Of a DNA stretch of 64,000 bases, positions 1-8,551 are shown piece by piece. Under the pieces are notes generated by a model that had not been told where the DNA came from, did no database searches, and saw only the letters and a list, made by a program, of their open reading frames with translations. This DNA is from Actinoplanes sp. KI2 (lineage in GTDB: Bacteria > Actinomycetota > Actinomycetes > Mycobacteriales > Micromonosporaceae). Location: contig NZ_JAOSZE010000011.1 in NCBI RefSeq assembly GCF_025630775.1, positions 1 to 64,000 on the forward strand, read 5' to 3'. Position 1 is the stretch's first letter, and the number at the start of each line of letters is the position of its first letter. Made by a program: the position numbers and the translations under genes.

Positions 1-1
1 C

Positions 2-271
2 GCCGCCGGTACTCCCAACGCCGCCGGTACTCCCAACGCCGCCGGTACTCCCAACGCCGCCGGGACCGTCACTGCCGCTGGAACTCCCAATGCCGCCGGT
101 GCGGTCGGAACCCTCAAGGCCGTGCAGGGCTGCCTCGTCCCGGCCGCGCCGACCGGCTCCGCAGAGGATTTCGTCCATCAGCAGGCCGGCGGTGGCCCGC
201 CCCCGCCGACCTTCGTCGACTCGGCGGCGAAGGGCCGTCCCGGCACCTGGTACCTCGGAGCCTGTGGCTGA
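2..271 (+). CDS. C-terminal end of a repeat-bearing protein, cut by the window edge
   Basis: An open frame enters from the left edge and ends at TGA 269-271, giving the last 89 residues of a protein whose start is outside the window. The first part consists of an 18-bp unit that reads in frame as the hexapeptide Ala-Ala-Gly-Thr-Pro-Asn, three near-perfect copies and then two diverged ones. A non-repetitive tail of about 50 residues follows, with two cysteines, a PPPP stretch and the ending Thr-Trp-Tyr-Leu-Gly-Ala-Cys-Gly. The repeat period is a multiple of three and the frame stays open through it, which supports coding. Small, Thr/Pro-rich repeats suggest an extracytoplasmic linker, but no family is recognised. 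The last codons are also the first unit of the downstream 41-bp array. Function unknown. Confidence 0.5.
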   Translation, partial: AAGTPNAAGTPNAAGTPNAAGTVTAAGTPNAAGAVGTLKAVQGCLVPAAPTGSAEDFVHQQAGGGPPPPTFVDSAAKGRPGTWYLGACG

Positions 272-560
272 TCGCGGGTCCCGGCGTCCGGTGCGTAGGA
301 CCCTGCGGGTGACTGGTGGTTCCGGCGTCTGGTGCGTGGGAGCCTGCGGGTGAATGGCGATCCCGACATCCGGTGCGGGGGAGCCCGCGGGCGCCGGCGG
401 GTCATCGCGGGTCCGGCGCCCGGCGCGTCGGTGCCTGCGGCTGATCGCGGGTCCCGGCGTTCGGTGCCTGCGGGTGACTGGCGGTTCCGGCGCCTGGTGT
501 GTCGGTGCCTGCGGGTGACTGGCGGTTCCGGCGTCTGGCGCGTGGGAGCCTGTGGCTGAT
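261..560. repeat. 41-bp degenerate tandem repeat between convergent genes
   Basis: The 7-mer cctgYgg recurs at 261, 302, 343, 384, 434, 467, 508 and 549, so the period is 41 bp, with one 50/33 pair that keeps overall register. Each unit contains a version of gcctgcgggtga followed by a ttccggcgtctgg-like stretch. The first unit holds the TGA of the upstream plus-strand frame. The last ends in palindromic TGATCA (557-562), which contains the TCA stop of the minus-strand monooxygenase. Forty-one is not a multiple of three, so the array is not a repeat protein. It fills the whole gap between the two genes. Confidence 0.8.
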
Positions 561-1783
561 CAGCGGGTCGCGGCGAGGGCTGGGTAGTCGGGGAGGTCGA
601 GGTTGGTGCTGCGGTCGGCGGCGATCTTGAAGGTCAGGTCGATGACCCACTTCTTGTTGTTCAGGTAGTTGCGGGCCCGGATGCCGGCCGCGGTTTTCGG
701 GGCCAGGAACTTGCCGGTGGTGTCGCCGCCCTTCTGCGTGCCGCGGGCGAACTTGCCGATCCGCCGCTCGTATGCCGGGAAGGCCACTCGGTGGTCGCCG
801 CCCGCCGCGGCCAACTCGCCGGCCAGCACGTACGCCGAGACGAGCGCGGTGCCGTTGCCCTGCCCGCCGATCGTGGCGCCGCACGCGGCGTCGCCCACCA
901 GCGCGACCCGGCCCTTCGTCCAATGCGGATTGTCGACGCGACAGATCTGGTCGAGCCAGAAGTCGGGTGCGGCGTCGAGCGCCTCCAGCAGACGGGGAGC
1001 CAGCCAACCCATGCCCGCGTAGCGCTCGTGCAGCAAACGCTTCTGCGCGTCGCGGTCGTGCCGGTCGTATCGCAGCTGCGGCGAGGCGAAGGCGACGAAC
1101 GCGCCGGCCCGGCCGGTGTGCCGGTGGTCGCCGCCGACGCTTATCATCCGGCCGGGCTCGTTGTAGATAAGCATGCCTTCAGTCCTGTTGAGGGCGGTGG
1201 GCGGGGTGGTCGGATGGAGGTCGCCGCCGAGGCCCCACTCGTCGGGGACGTCCCAGCCGGCCACGTAGTAGCCCAGGTGTTTCACGAACTGCTCCTCGGG
1301 GCCGAACGCCAGCCGCCGCACGCCGGAGTGCACACCGTCGGCGCCGACGACCAGGTCGAAACGGCGCCGCGAGCCGCTCGCGAACGTCACCGACACCCCG
1401 TCGGCCGTCTCGGCCATCGCGGTGATGCGGTCGCCGAACAGGTATTCCGTGGTGGGCGCGGCGTCGCACAGGATGCGGGCGAGGTCGCCGCGCCGCACCT
1501 CCAGGTCGCCGCCGGCGAGGCCGGCCGGCCACTCCATCAGCCGCTTGCCGTCCGCGTCGACGAAACGCATGGCGGTACCCCCGGTCTGCACCTCCCGCAG
1601 GGCGGGCAGCACGCCCATCCGGTCGAGCAGGCCCATGTGCAGCGGGCCGCGGAAGTCGACCGCGTTACCACCGGTCCGTAGCGCGGGCGCCACCTCGACG
1701 ATCGTGGCCTGGTGACCGAACCGGCCGAGCCAATAGGCCAGCGCCGGCCCCGCGATGCTCGCGCCCGAGATCAGAACATCCAT
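560..1783 (-). CDS. FAD-dependent aromatic-type monooxygenase
   Basis: A 407-residue class A flavoprotein monooxygenase (p-hydroxybenzoate hydroxylase fold). The N-terminus has a Rossmann dinucleotide motif (ISGASIAGPALAYWLGRFG, near residues 5-25). The middle has a VVGADGVHSGVRR segment like the DG motif, and the C-terminal half has GDAACGATIGGQGNG, the FAD-ribityl GD motif. Such enzymes hydroxylate or epoxidise small aromatics or drugs with NAD(P)H and oxygen; the substrate cannot be read here. ATG 1783 is preferred over ATG 1789 because a GAGGGGG ribosome site lies six bases before it. The gene diverges from a TetR regulator 77-83 bp away, the usual layout for a repressor controlling a detoxifying oxygenase. 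Its 3' end runs into the 41-bp repeat array. Confidence 0.85.
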   Translation of the reverse strand: MDVLISGASIAGPALAYWLGRFGHQATIVEVAPALRTGGNAVDFRGPLHMGLLDRMGVLPALREVQTGGTAMRFVDADGKRLMEWPAGLAGGDLEVRRGDLARILCDAAPTTEYLFGDRITAMAETADGVSVTFASGSRRRFDLVVGADGVHSGVRRLAFGPEEQFVKHLGYYVAGWDVPDEWGLGGDLHPTTPPTALNRTEGMLIYNEPGRMISVGGDHRHTGRAGAFVAFASPQLRYDRHDRDAQKRLLHERYAGMGWLAPRLLEALDAAPDFWLDQICRVDNPHWTKGRVALVGDAACGATIGGQGNGTALVSAYVLAGELAAAGGDHRVAFPAYERRIGKFARGTQKGGDTTGKFLAPKTAAGIRARNYLNNKKWVIDLTFKIAADRSTNLDLPDYPALAATR

Positions 1784-1832
1784 CCCCATCCCCCTCGACC
1801 AAAAACTGTGTCTGCCGGACTCGATTTCTTCT

Positions 1833-1845
1833 GTGTACGGTAGAC
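1833..1845. promoter_or_regulatory. candidate TetR operator between divergent genes
   Basis: GTGTACGGTAGAC is a near-palindrome (GTGTAC against GTCTAC on the other strand) in the gap between the monooxygenase and tetR. The half-site GGTAGAC recurs as GGGTAGAC at about 2583-2590 ahead of the symporter, so the same repressor might act there. This is by inspection only. Confidence 0.3.
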
Positions 1846-1866
1846 GCTGTTCGAAGGGAAGGCAAC

Positions 1867-2568
1867 ATGACCGCGGATTTCTTCTGGGCCCCGCGCCCCC
1901 GGCCGACCCGTGGCCCCAAGCCGGCGCTCACCCTCGACCAGATCGCCGACGCCGCGATCGCGATCGCCGACGCCGAGGGCCTCGCGGCCGTCTCCATGCA
2001 GCGGGTCGCCGCCGACCTGGGCTACACGAAGATGTCCCTGTACCGATACCTCCCGGGCAAGACCGAGCTGATCGCCGCCATGCTCGAGCGCGCACTGGGC
2101 GGCCCGCCCGAGCTCGGCGCCCCGCTCTCGCCCGCCGCCAAGCCTGAGCTCGGCGGTGACTGGCGGGCGGCGCTCACCGCCTGGGCGACCGCCCTGCTGA
2201 ACGCGTACGCCGGTCACGCCTGGGCCCTGGAGGCGAGCACCGGCCGTCGCCCGATCGGTCCGCACGAGCTGGCCTGGATGGAACGGGCGCTGGCCGTGTT
2301 GCCCCCCGGCCTGAGCGGCGCCGAACGGCTCGACGCGGTGGCCACCGTCGCCGGCCACGTCCGGATGATCGCGGGGCAGTCCGGCGGCGCCGAGAGCGAC
2401 CTGGCGGCCGCGATGGGGATGGTCCTGCGCGACCACGCCGAGCGCTATCCGGCGGTGGTCGCCGCGCTCACCGACGTCGCCGCGCACGGCGGCGCCGACA
2501 ACGCCTTCGCCTTCGGACTCGACCGCATCCTGGACGGTTTGGCGGCGCTCGTCGCGCACCGCGTGTGA
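1867..2568 (+). CDS. TetR/AcrR family transcriptional regulator
   Basis: A 233-residue repressor-type protein. Residues about 20-70 form the TetR helix-turn-helix: a LTLDQIADAAIAIADAEG helix, then VSMQRVAADLGYTKMSLYRY, where the recognition helix ends with the family's typical Tyr, and PGKTELIAAMLE. The remaining 160 residues are the helical ligand-binding and dimerisation part, low in conservation. A purine-rich AAGGGAAGG sits just before the ATG. It is divergent from the FAD monooxygenase and followed in the same direction by a symporter 49 bp on, so it probably controls the monooxygenase and possibly the symporter. The inducer is unknown. Confidence 0.88.
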   Translation: MTADFFWAPRPRPTRGPKPALTLDQIADAAIAIADAEGLAAVSMQRVAADLGYTKMSLYRYLPGKTELIAAMLERALGGPPELGAPLSPAAKPELGGDWRAALTAWATALLNAYAGHAWALEASTGRRPIGPHELAWMERALAVLPPGLSGAERLDAVATVAGHVRMIAGQSGGAESDLAAAMGMVLRDHAERYPAVVAALTDVAAHGGADNAFAFGLDRILDGLAALVAHRV

Positions 2569-2617
2569 AACATGTTCATGACGGGTAGACGGAAGCGACC
2601 CGTCTTGGAGGTGGCCC

Positions 2618-4288
2618 GTGGATGAGCTCGCGGCGAGTGGACTCCGGCTCGACCTGAATGTCGTCGACTACCTAATCCTCGCGCTCTACTTCCTCACCGT
2701 GCTGGGCATCGGTTTCGCGGCACGCGCGGCGATCAGCAGCAGTGCCGACTTCTTCCTCTCCGGCAGGTCGATGCCGGCCTGGGTGACCGGTCTCGCCTTC
2801 ATCTCCGCGAACCTCGGCGCGCTGGAGATTCTCGGAATGGCCGCCAACGGCGCGCAGTACGGCCTGATGACTCTGCACTACTACTGGGTCGGCGCGGTGC
2901 CCGCGATGGTCTTCCTCGGCATCGTGATGATGCCCTTCTACTACGGCTCGAAGGTGCGCAGCGTCGCCGAGTTTCTGCGCCGCCGCTTCAACAACCAAGC
3001 CCACCTGTTCAACGGGATCAGCTTCGCGATCGCCCAGGTGCTCATCGCCGGCGTCAACCTGTTCGCGCTGGCCCTGATCCTGAAGACGCTGCTCGGCTGG
3101 CCGCTCTGGGTCTCGATCATCCTCGGTGCGGCCATCGTGCTCGCCTACATCACCCTCGGCGGCCTCTCCTCGGCGATCTACAATGAGGTGCTGCAGTTCT
3201 TCGTGATCGTGGCCGGCTTGATCCCGATCACCATCATCGGCCTGACCAAGGTCGGCGGCATTGACGGCCTGTTCGAGAAGGTCCGGCATACCCCGCTCGG
3301 CGAGCCCGGCCTGCACACGTGGGCGAACACCGGCAGCACCGACAACCCGCTCGGCGCCAGCTGGATCGGCATCATCTTCGGCCTGGGCTTCGTGCTCTCG
3401 TTCGGGTACTGGACGACCAACTTCGCCGAGGTGCAGCGGGCGCTGTCGGCCAAGGATATGAGCGCGGCCCGGCGTACCCCGATCATCGGTGCCTTTCCGA
3501 AGCTGGTGATTCCCCTGGTGACCGTGATCCCGGGCCTGATCGCGTTGGTCACCGTCCAGGGGCTGGGCGCCAAAACCGGCGACCTGCAATACAACAACGC
3601 GATTCCGCAGTTGATGCGCGAGCTGTTGCCCAACGGCGTGCTCGGGGTGGCGGTGACCGGCCTGCTGGCCTCCTTCATGGCGGGCATGGCGGCCAACGTC
3701 TCCGGGTTCAACACCGTCTTCACCTACGACATCTGGCAGAGCTACGTCCGCAAGGGCCGGGACGACGGCTACTACCTGCGGGTCGGGCGGATCGCCACGG
3801 TCGGCGGCGTGCTGATCGGCATCGGCACCGCGTTCATCGCGTCCGGCTTCAACAACATCATGAACTACATCCAGGCGCTGTTCTCGGTGTTCAACGCCCC
3901 GCTGTTCGCCACCTTCATCGTGGGCATGTTCTGGAAGCGGATGTCCGCCTGGGCCGGTTTCTGGTCGCTGGTGCTCGGGACCGTGACCTCGCTGACGCTG
4001 TACCTCCTGCACCTGGGCAAGGTGATCAAGTTCAATTCCGACCTGGACGAGAGCTTCTGGGGCGCCGGCGCCGCGTTCGTCGTGGCGGTGCTCGTGGCGA
4101 TCATCGTCACGCAGTTCACCCCGGCAAAGCCCGAGGACGAGCTGCGAGGCCTGGTCTACGGCCTCGGCGGCAGCGCAACCTCGGGCGAGGTGATCGTCGC
4201 GGGCGACAAGGTGTGGTGGCGCAACCCGATCCTGCTCGGCGCGATCGCACTGGTGCTGGCCGTCCTGCTCTACATCCCGGTTTGGTGA
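2618..4288 (+). CDS. sodium:solute symporter (SSS/SLC5 family)
   Basis: A 556-residue integral membrane protein with about 14 hydrophobic segments and the inverted-repeat (LeuT-like) organisation of the SSS family. Recognisable features are the early VDYLILALYFL helix, the FFLSGRSMPAWVTGLAFISANLGALE segment typical of SSS helix 1 (vSGLT-like subgroup), and a GFNTVFTYDIWQSY stretch around residue 365. It should couple inward sodium movement to uptake of a sugar, polyol or carboxylate; the substrate is not evident. The GTG start is fixed by GGAGG at 2607-2611. A small two-helix membrane protein follows 12 bp later and is probably co-translated. Confidence 0.88.
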   Translation: MDELAASGLRLDLNVVDYLILALYFLTVLGIGFAARAAISSSADFFLSGRSMPAWVTGLAFISANLGALEILGMAANGAQYGLMTLHYYWVGAVPAMVFLGIVMMPFYYGSKVRSVAEFLRRRFNNQAHLFNGISFAIAQVLIAGVNLFALALILKTLLGWPLWVSIILGAAIVLAYITLGGLSSAIYNEVLQFFVIVAGLIPITIIGLTKVGGIDGLFEKVRHTPLGEPGLHTWANTGSTDNPLGASWIGIIFGLGFVLSFGYWTTNFAEVQRALSAKDMSAARRTPIIGAFPKLVIPLVTVIPGLIALVTVQGLGAKTGDLQYNNAIPQLMRELLPNGVLGVAVTGLLASFMAGMAANVSGFNTVFTYDIWQSYVRKGRDDGYYLRVGRIATVGGVLIGIGTAFIASGFNNIMNYIQALFSVFNAPLFATFIVGMFWKRMSAWAGFWSLVLGTVTSLTLYLLHLGKVIKFNSDLDESFWGAGAAFVVAVLVAIIVTQFTPAKPEDELRGLVYGLGGSATSGEVIVAGDKVWWRNPILLGAIALVLAVLLYIPVW

Positions 4289-4300
4289 GGGAGGTCCGAC

Positions 4301-4678
4301 ATGGCAAACGAAACCGAAACCGGCCGCCGCCGCGCCGCCCGGCTGTTCGACGTACGGCTGGTGATCGGCGGGCTCTTCGTGATCTACGGGGTGATCGTCA
4401 CCGGGATCGGCCTGTTCGACTCCCCGGCCGAGCTGGCGAAGGCGCAGGGCGTGCACATCAACATCTGGATGGGGCTCGCGATGCTCGTCTTCGGCCTGCT
4501 GATGCTGCTCTGGCTGCGGCTGAGCCCGCCCGAGGCGCTGCCGGAGCCGGGCGACGAGACAGACACGGTGCCGAGCGACGCCGAGGGAGAAAGGCCGAGC
4601 GACGCCGTGGGCGAAGGGCCGAGCGACGCCGACGGAGAAAGGCCGAGCGACGGGGGCGAGAACCTTGACCGCCGCTGA
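4301..4678 (+). CDS. small two-helix membrane partner of the symporter with acidic repeat tail
   Basis: A 125-residue protein with two predicted membrane helices (about residues 14-38 and 53-74) separated by a short SPAELAKAQG loop, then a polar C-terminal tail. The tail is four copies of an 8-residue, 24-bp unit of the form P-S-D-A-x-G-E-R, so it is acidic and presumably disordered. A strong GGGAGG site precedes the ATG. The 12-bp gap to the symporter gene suggests a small accessory subunit, comparable in arrangement to small partners of other actinobacterial solute:sodium symporters. No enzymatic motif is present. The partner role rests on gene position, not on homology. Confidence 0.7.
   Translation: MANETETGRRRAARLFDVRLVIGGLFVIYGVIVTGIGLFDSPAELAKAQGVHINIWMGLAMLVFGLLMLLWLRLSPPEALPEPGDETDTVPSDAEGERPSDAVGEGPSDADGERPSDGGENLDRR
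4571..4665 (+). repeat. 24-bp in-frame tandem repeat
   Basis: Four copies of a unit close to ccgagcgacgccgagggaga lie at the 3' end of the small membrane-protein gene. Period 24 keeps the reading frame, so copy-number change would only lengthen or shorten the acidic tail. Confidence 0.75.
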
Positions 4679-4778
4679 TCCGCTCAGCTGATCGCAAGAC
4701 GGGTGTGTGTCGGGTGCAATCCGGTTGTACAAGGTCCGTTTCTCTACGAGTCGGGGTCCGACCTTCGATAGACGGTGC

Positions 4779-5033
4779 ATGGAACCACTAGCCTCAGTCA
4801 GGCTCGCCGGCTCCGGCGCCAGCCGGCCTGCCGGCTGGCAGGTACAAGTGCGGGTCGACTACGTCGTCAACAAGGTCGCGCGGACTCATCGCGGTGAGTC
4901 CGAGAGTGACGTCGCCAAGGAGATCCACGAGCAGCTCCGCGCCATCGGAGTTGTTCCCAACGGGCATCAGGTCGAGCAGTACGCCAAAGCAATCTCGGTA
5001 CTACCTCTGCTTCCCCCGAACAACGCGAAGTAG
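4779..5033 (+). CDS. small conserved-looking soluble protein of unknown function
   Basis: An 84-residue product read from ATG 4779. The frame is open back to GTG 4707, but the stretch before 4779 looks like untranslated, promoter-like sequence. The core (WQVQVRVDYVVNKVARTHRG and following) alternates beta-like and charged segments. It is followed by an amphipathic helix (SDVAKEIHEQLRAIG) and a second helix containing HQVEQYAKAIS, a compact alpha/beta miniature domain. No signal peptide or membrane segment. A clear stem-loop lies right after the stop, so it is probably monocistronic. I do not recognise a named family; no function is proposed. Confidence 0.6.
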   Translation: MEPLASVRLAGSGASRPAGWQVQVRVDYVVNKVARTHRGESESDVAKEIHEQLRAIGVVPNGHQVEQYAKAISVLPLLPPNNAK

Positions 5034-5037
5034 TTTT

Positions 5038-5072
5038 CGGCCCGGTCCGGGAGCCGTCCACGAACCGGGCCG
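5038..5072 (+). terminator. stem-loop terminator after the small gene
   Basis: CGGCCCGGT (5038-5046) pairs perfectly with ACCGGGCCG (5064-5072) across a 17-nt loop, starting four bases after the stop codon. There is no U-tract, as is usual in high-GC actinomycetes. Confidence 0.6.
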
Positions 5073-5204
5073 ACTGCTGTCCGGCGACGGGTACACGGCC
5101 CGGCGAAATTCACCCGTTTCCCGGCCCGGCGAACCCGATCCGTCCGAGGATGGGCCCGCGCGGTGCCGCTGCCGTGCAGGGCGGAGACATGCGCGGTGCG
5201 AGCT

Positions 5205-6689
5205 ATGACGCGACCCTTGCGGGCCGCGGTGGTCCTGCTTCTGACCCTTTTCCCGTACGCGGGCAGCCCGGCGCAGGCGCGCGCCACCAGAGCTCCGGCC
5301 ATATCGTGGCGGCAATGCCCGGAAAACGTGCAGGTGCAGTGCGGGACGCTGCGGGTGCCGGCCGACTGGGCGGATCCGTACGGGCCGACGGTGCTGCTGA
5401 CGGTCGCGCGCCGTCCGGCCACCGACCCCGCGCAGCGGATCGGCGCGCTGCTGGTCAACCCGGGCGGCCCCGGTACGTCCGCGGTCGACTTCACCCTCGA
5501 CGCGCCGACCTTCTTCTCCGAGAACCTGCGCCGGCATTTCGACATCGTCGGCCTGGACCCGCGCGGGATCGGCCGCAGCACGCCCGTGCTCTGCTCGCCG
5601 GACGTGATCGATGCGCGACCGAACCCGCTCATCGAGTCGGAGTCGGCGTACCTGGCCACCATCGCCTACAACCGGCGGCTCGCCGCCGACTGCGCGGCGC
5701 GGACCGGCCCGGTCTTCCAGCACGTCGACAACCTGAGCGTGGTGCGCGACCTCGATGCGCTGCGGGCGGCGCTCGGCGAGGAGAAGATCAGCTTCTACGG
5801 CGCCTCGTACGGTTCGCTGCTCGGCGAGCAGTACGCCGAGCGCTACCCGCGACGGCTGCGCGCCCTGGTGCTGGACGGGGTGATGGACCACACCGCCGAC
5901 ATCGGCCGTTTCCTGACCGAGGAGACCGACGCCGCCCAGGACTCGTTCCGCGAGTTCGTCTCCTGGTGCGCCCGGGACACCCAGTGCGTGCTGCACGGGC
6001 AGGACGTCCCGGCACGGTGGGCGGAACTGATCGCCCGGGCCCGGGCCGGCACGCTGGAGGATCCGTACGACCCGCCCACGAAGGTCGATGAGGCCGACCT
6101 GATCCAGTCCGCGTTCGCCGCGTTCTACGACCCGCAGTGGTACTCGTTCGCCTACTACGTGCGGGACGCGGCCGGCGACCGGGCCGTGCCTGCGCTCCCG
6201 AAAGGGGCCGAAACCACGCCGCCCGCGAACGACGCCGTCGAGCACAGCTTCCCCGCGGTGATCTGCGGTGACTGGCAGCTGCCGGTCACCGGGTACGCCG
6301 ACCTGCACCGCCGGCTGTCGACACTGGCGGCCCGCGCGCCGCAGATGGTCGCCTCGCCGCTGGCGCTCGCCGTCGTCGTCGACTGCCTGGGCTGGCCGGT
6401 CCCGCCGCCGAACCCGCAGGGTCCGCTGATCCCGCCGCCCGGCCTGCCCCCGGTGCTGCTGGTCGGCAGCCGGCACGACCCGGTGACCGCGTACGCCTGG
6501 GCGCAGCGGGTCGCGCAGCAGTTCGGCCCGGTCGGGAGCCTGCTCACCTACGAGGGCTGGGGGCACGTCGTCTACAAGGACAGCCCCTGCGTTTCGGCCG
6601 CCGTCGACGCGTACCTCATCGGTCTGACCCGGCCGCAACCCGGCGCCAGCTGCCCGGCGGTGGCGCCGCAACCGTTTGGTGTGGGCTGA
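5205..6689 (+). CDS. secreted alpha/beta hydrolase of the tripeptidyl aminopeptidase (S33) type
   Basis: A 494-residue exported hydrolase. From ATG 5205 the protein starts with an Arg-containing n-region, a VVLLLTLFPYAG hydrophobic core and an AQA cleavage site. GTG 5163 would put 14 extra residues before the signal peptide and was rejected. The mature enzyme has an oxyanion-hole LVNPGGPGTSA segment, a FYGASYGSLLGEQYAERYP nucleophile elbow (catalytic Ser in G-x-S-x-G), the acid in GSRHDPVTAY, and the His in EGWGHVVY. The C-terminal part matches the TAP-like domain of Streptomyces tripeptidyl aminopeptidases (SlpD/SlpE). It likely trims peptides or hydrolyses esters outside the membrane. It stands alone between a terminator and an ABC operon. 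Confidence 0.85.
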   Translation: MTRPLRAAVVLLLTLFPYAGSPAQARATRAPAISWRQCPENVQVQCGTLRVPADWADPYGPTVLLTVARRPATDPAQRIGALLVNPGGPGTSAVDFTLDAPTFFSENLRRHFDIVGLDPRGIGRSTPVLCSPDVIDARPNPLIESESAYLATIAYNRRLAADCAARTGPVFQHVDNLSVVRDLDALRAALGEEKISFYGASYGSLLGEQYAERYPRRLRALVLDGVMDHTADIGRFLTEETDAAQDSFREFVSWCARDTQCVLHGQDVPARWAELIARARAGTLEDPYDPPTKVDEADLIQSAFAAFYDPQWYSFAYYVRDAAGDRAVPALPKGAETTPPANDAVEHSFPAVICGDWQLPVTGYADLHRRLSTLAARAPQMVASPLALAVVVDCLGWPVPPPNPQGPLIPPPGLPPVLLVGSRHDPVTAYAWAQRVAQQFGPVGSLLTYEGWGHVVYKDSPCVSAAVDAYLIGLTRPQPGASCPAVAPQPFGVG

Positions 6690-6729
6690 GAAATGCGTCA
6701 CCCTGGCGGTGCCGGCGAGGCGGAGTATC

Positions 6730-6744
6730 GTTAGCCAAGCTAAC
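6730..6744. promoter_or_regulatory. MarR-type operator ahead of the ABC exporter
   Basis: GTTAGC-CAA-GCTAAC is a perfect 6-3-6 inverted repeat 22 bp before the TTG start of the ABC operon, overlapping a possible -10 (TATCGT, 6726-6731). This TTAGC-N3-GCTAA form is typical of sites bound by MarR-family repressors in front of efflux genes. No marR gene is present in the window, so any regulator acts in trans. Confidence 0.55.
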
Positions 6745-6766
6745 AACACCTCCCAGGAGGCGCCGC

Positions 6767-8551
6767 TTGACTCGCCGCGCGCCGAAGGCGTCCATCGATC
6801 CCGATGTCCGTAAGAGTTGGTTGCGTCGCGCGCTGCCGCTCGTCCGGGCCCACCGCGGGCTGCTGATCACCTCGTTGCTGCTGTCGTTCGTCGGCCTGGT
6901 CGTGCAGGTGCAGATCCCCAACCTGGTGCGGATGGGGATCGACGACGCGATCGTCGCCCGCACCGGCCGGCTCTCCACCTACGTCCTGGCGATCATCGCG
7001 CTCGCCCTGCTGCAGGGCCTGATCAACTACCTGGCCCGGCTGTACCTGCTGCGCACGGCGTACGAGATGGAGTACGACCTGCGCAACATCGTCTACGCCC
7101 ACCTGGTCCGCATGCCGTTCGGCTTCTACGACCGGGTGCAGTCCGGCGAGCTGATGTCCCGCTCCGGCTCGGACATCCGGGCCGTGCAGATGTATCTGTC
7201 GTTCGGCCCGTCGATCCTGGTGCAGTGCCTGATCGCGGTGGTCGCCTTCGCCCTGATGCTCTCGATCAACGTGCCGCTCGCGATCGTCGCCATGGTGACC
7301 ATGCCGATCATCGGGGTGCTCGGCGTCAGCATGCGCAAGGCGATCTTCCCGGTCTCCTGGATGATCCAGGCGCGGCTGGCCCAGCTGGCCACCGTCGTCG
7401 ACGAGAACATTCAGGGCGTACGGATCGTGAAAGCGTTCGCGGCCGAGGGGCGGCAGCTGCGCGCGCTGGCCGAGAGCGCCGACCGGATCCGGTGGGCCTA
7501 CCGGCAGGACGCCCGGATCCGCAGCCGGTGGAACCCCCTGCTGGACAACCTGCCCCGCCTGGGGCTGGCCCTGGTGCTGCTGGTCGGTGGTCTCATGGTG
7601 ATCAACGGGCACACCACGGTCGGCACGATCGTCGCCTTCAACTCGTACGTGCTGATGCTGCAACCGCCGTTCCGGATGCTCGGCATGATGATCATGATGG
7701 GCCAGCGCGCCTCGGCGTCGGCGCGCCGGATCTACGAGATCCTCGATACGCCCAGCGAGATCCGCGACGACCCGGACCCGGTCGAGCGACCGCTGCGCGG
7801 GGATCTTGCGTTTGCCGACGTCACCTTCGCGTACCCGAACGGGACCTTGGCTCTTGATCATTTGAACCTCACGCTGCGGGCCGGCGAGACGGTGGCGGTG
7901 GTCGGCGGCACCGGCTCGGGCAAGTCGACGCTCGGCCGGCTGGCCGCCCGCTTCTACGACGTGACCGGGGGCCGCGTCACCCTCGACGGCGTCGACGTCC
8001 GCAAGATCAAGCTGTCCGCGCTGCGCGAGCAGGTCGGCATCGTGCCGGACGAGCCGTTCCTGTTCTCGCTCTCGATCCACGACAACATCGCGTACGGGCG
8101 GCCGGACGCCACCCGTCGCGAGGTGATCGAGGCGGCGGTGGCCGCGGGCGCCGACGAGTTCATCCTGGAACTGCCGGACGGCTACGAGACGGTGGTGGGT
8201 GAGCGCGGCTACACGCTCTCCGGCGGGCAGCGGCAGCGGATCGCGATCGCCCGCGCGCTGCTGGTCGACCCGCCGGTGCTGGTGCTCGACGATGCGACCA
8301 GCGCCATCGACGTGGGCGTCGAGCAGCGGATCCACGGCACGCTCAAGGAGCGGATGCGGGGGCGGACGACTTTGATCGTGGCGCATCGGCTTTCGACGAT
8401 CAGCCTCGCCGACCGGGTCGTTCTGATGGCCGGTGGGCGCGTGATCGCCGATGGGACCCACTCGTCGTTGCTGGCATCCGAGCCGAAATATGCCGAAGTC
8501 CTGGCCTCCTCCGAAATTTCGGATATCTCGGACGACGAGGTGCTCGCATGA
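6767..8551 (+). CDS. heterodimeric ABC exporter, half-transporter with degenerate ATP site
   Basis: A 594-residue type IV ABC exporter half: six membrane helices in residues about 25-310, then a nucleotide-binding domain. The NBD has Walker A (GGTGSGKST), a Q-loop, a canonical signature (LSGGQRQRIAIARALL), Walker B (VLVLDDATSAID) and the switch His (VAHRLST). The catalytic Glu after Walker B is replaced by Asp. The TTG start is set by AGGAGG at 6755-6760. The gene overlaps the next half-transporter by ATGA, so they are co-translated. The Asp combined with the altered signature of the partner gives one degenerate and one active ATP site, as in heterodimeric bacterial exporters. Substrate unknown; the MarR-like operator suggests drug or metabolite efflux. 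Confidence 0.92.
   Translation: MTRRAPKASIDPDVRKSWLRRALPLVRAHRGLLITSLLLSFVGLVVQVQIPNLVRMGIDDAIVARTGRLSTYVLAIIALALLQGLINYLARLYLLRTAYEMEYDLRNIVYAHLVRMPFGFYDRVQSGELMSRSGSDIRAVQMYLSFGPSILVQCLIAVVAFALMLSINVPLAIVAMVTMPIIGVLGVSMRKAIFPVSWMIQARLAQLATVVDENIQGVRIVKAFAAEGRQLRALAESADRIRWAYRQDARIRSRWNPLLDNLPRLGLALVLLVGGLMVINGHTTVGTIVAFNSYVLMLQPPFRMLGMMIMMGQRASASARRIYEILDTPSEIRDDPDPVERPLRGDLAFADVTFAYPNGTLALDHLNLTLRAGETVAVVGGTGSGKSTLGRLAARFYDVTGGRVTLDGVDVRKIKLSALREQVGIVPDEPFLFSLSIHDNIAYGRPDATRREVIEAAVAAGADEFILELPDGYETVVGERGYTLSGGQRQRIAIARALLVDPPVLVLDDATSAIDVGVEQRIHGTLKERMRGRTTLIVAHRLSTISLADRVVLMAGGRVIADGTHSSLLASEPKYAEVLASSEISDISDDEVLA

Noticed and set aside
261..560. Possible CRISPR array
   Set aside because: The units follow each other directly without unique spacers, they are degenerate, and no cas gene is in the window.
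2672..4780. A 702-codon open frame on the minus strand opposite the symporter
   Set aside because: It is antisense to a clear membrane-protein gene; the translation is low-complexity Gln/His/Arg/Gly typical of shadows in GC-rich DNA and has no start signal.
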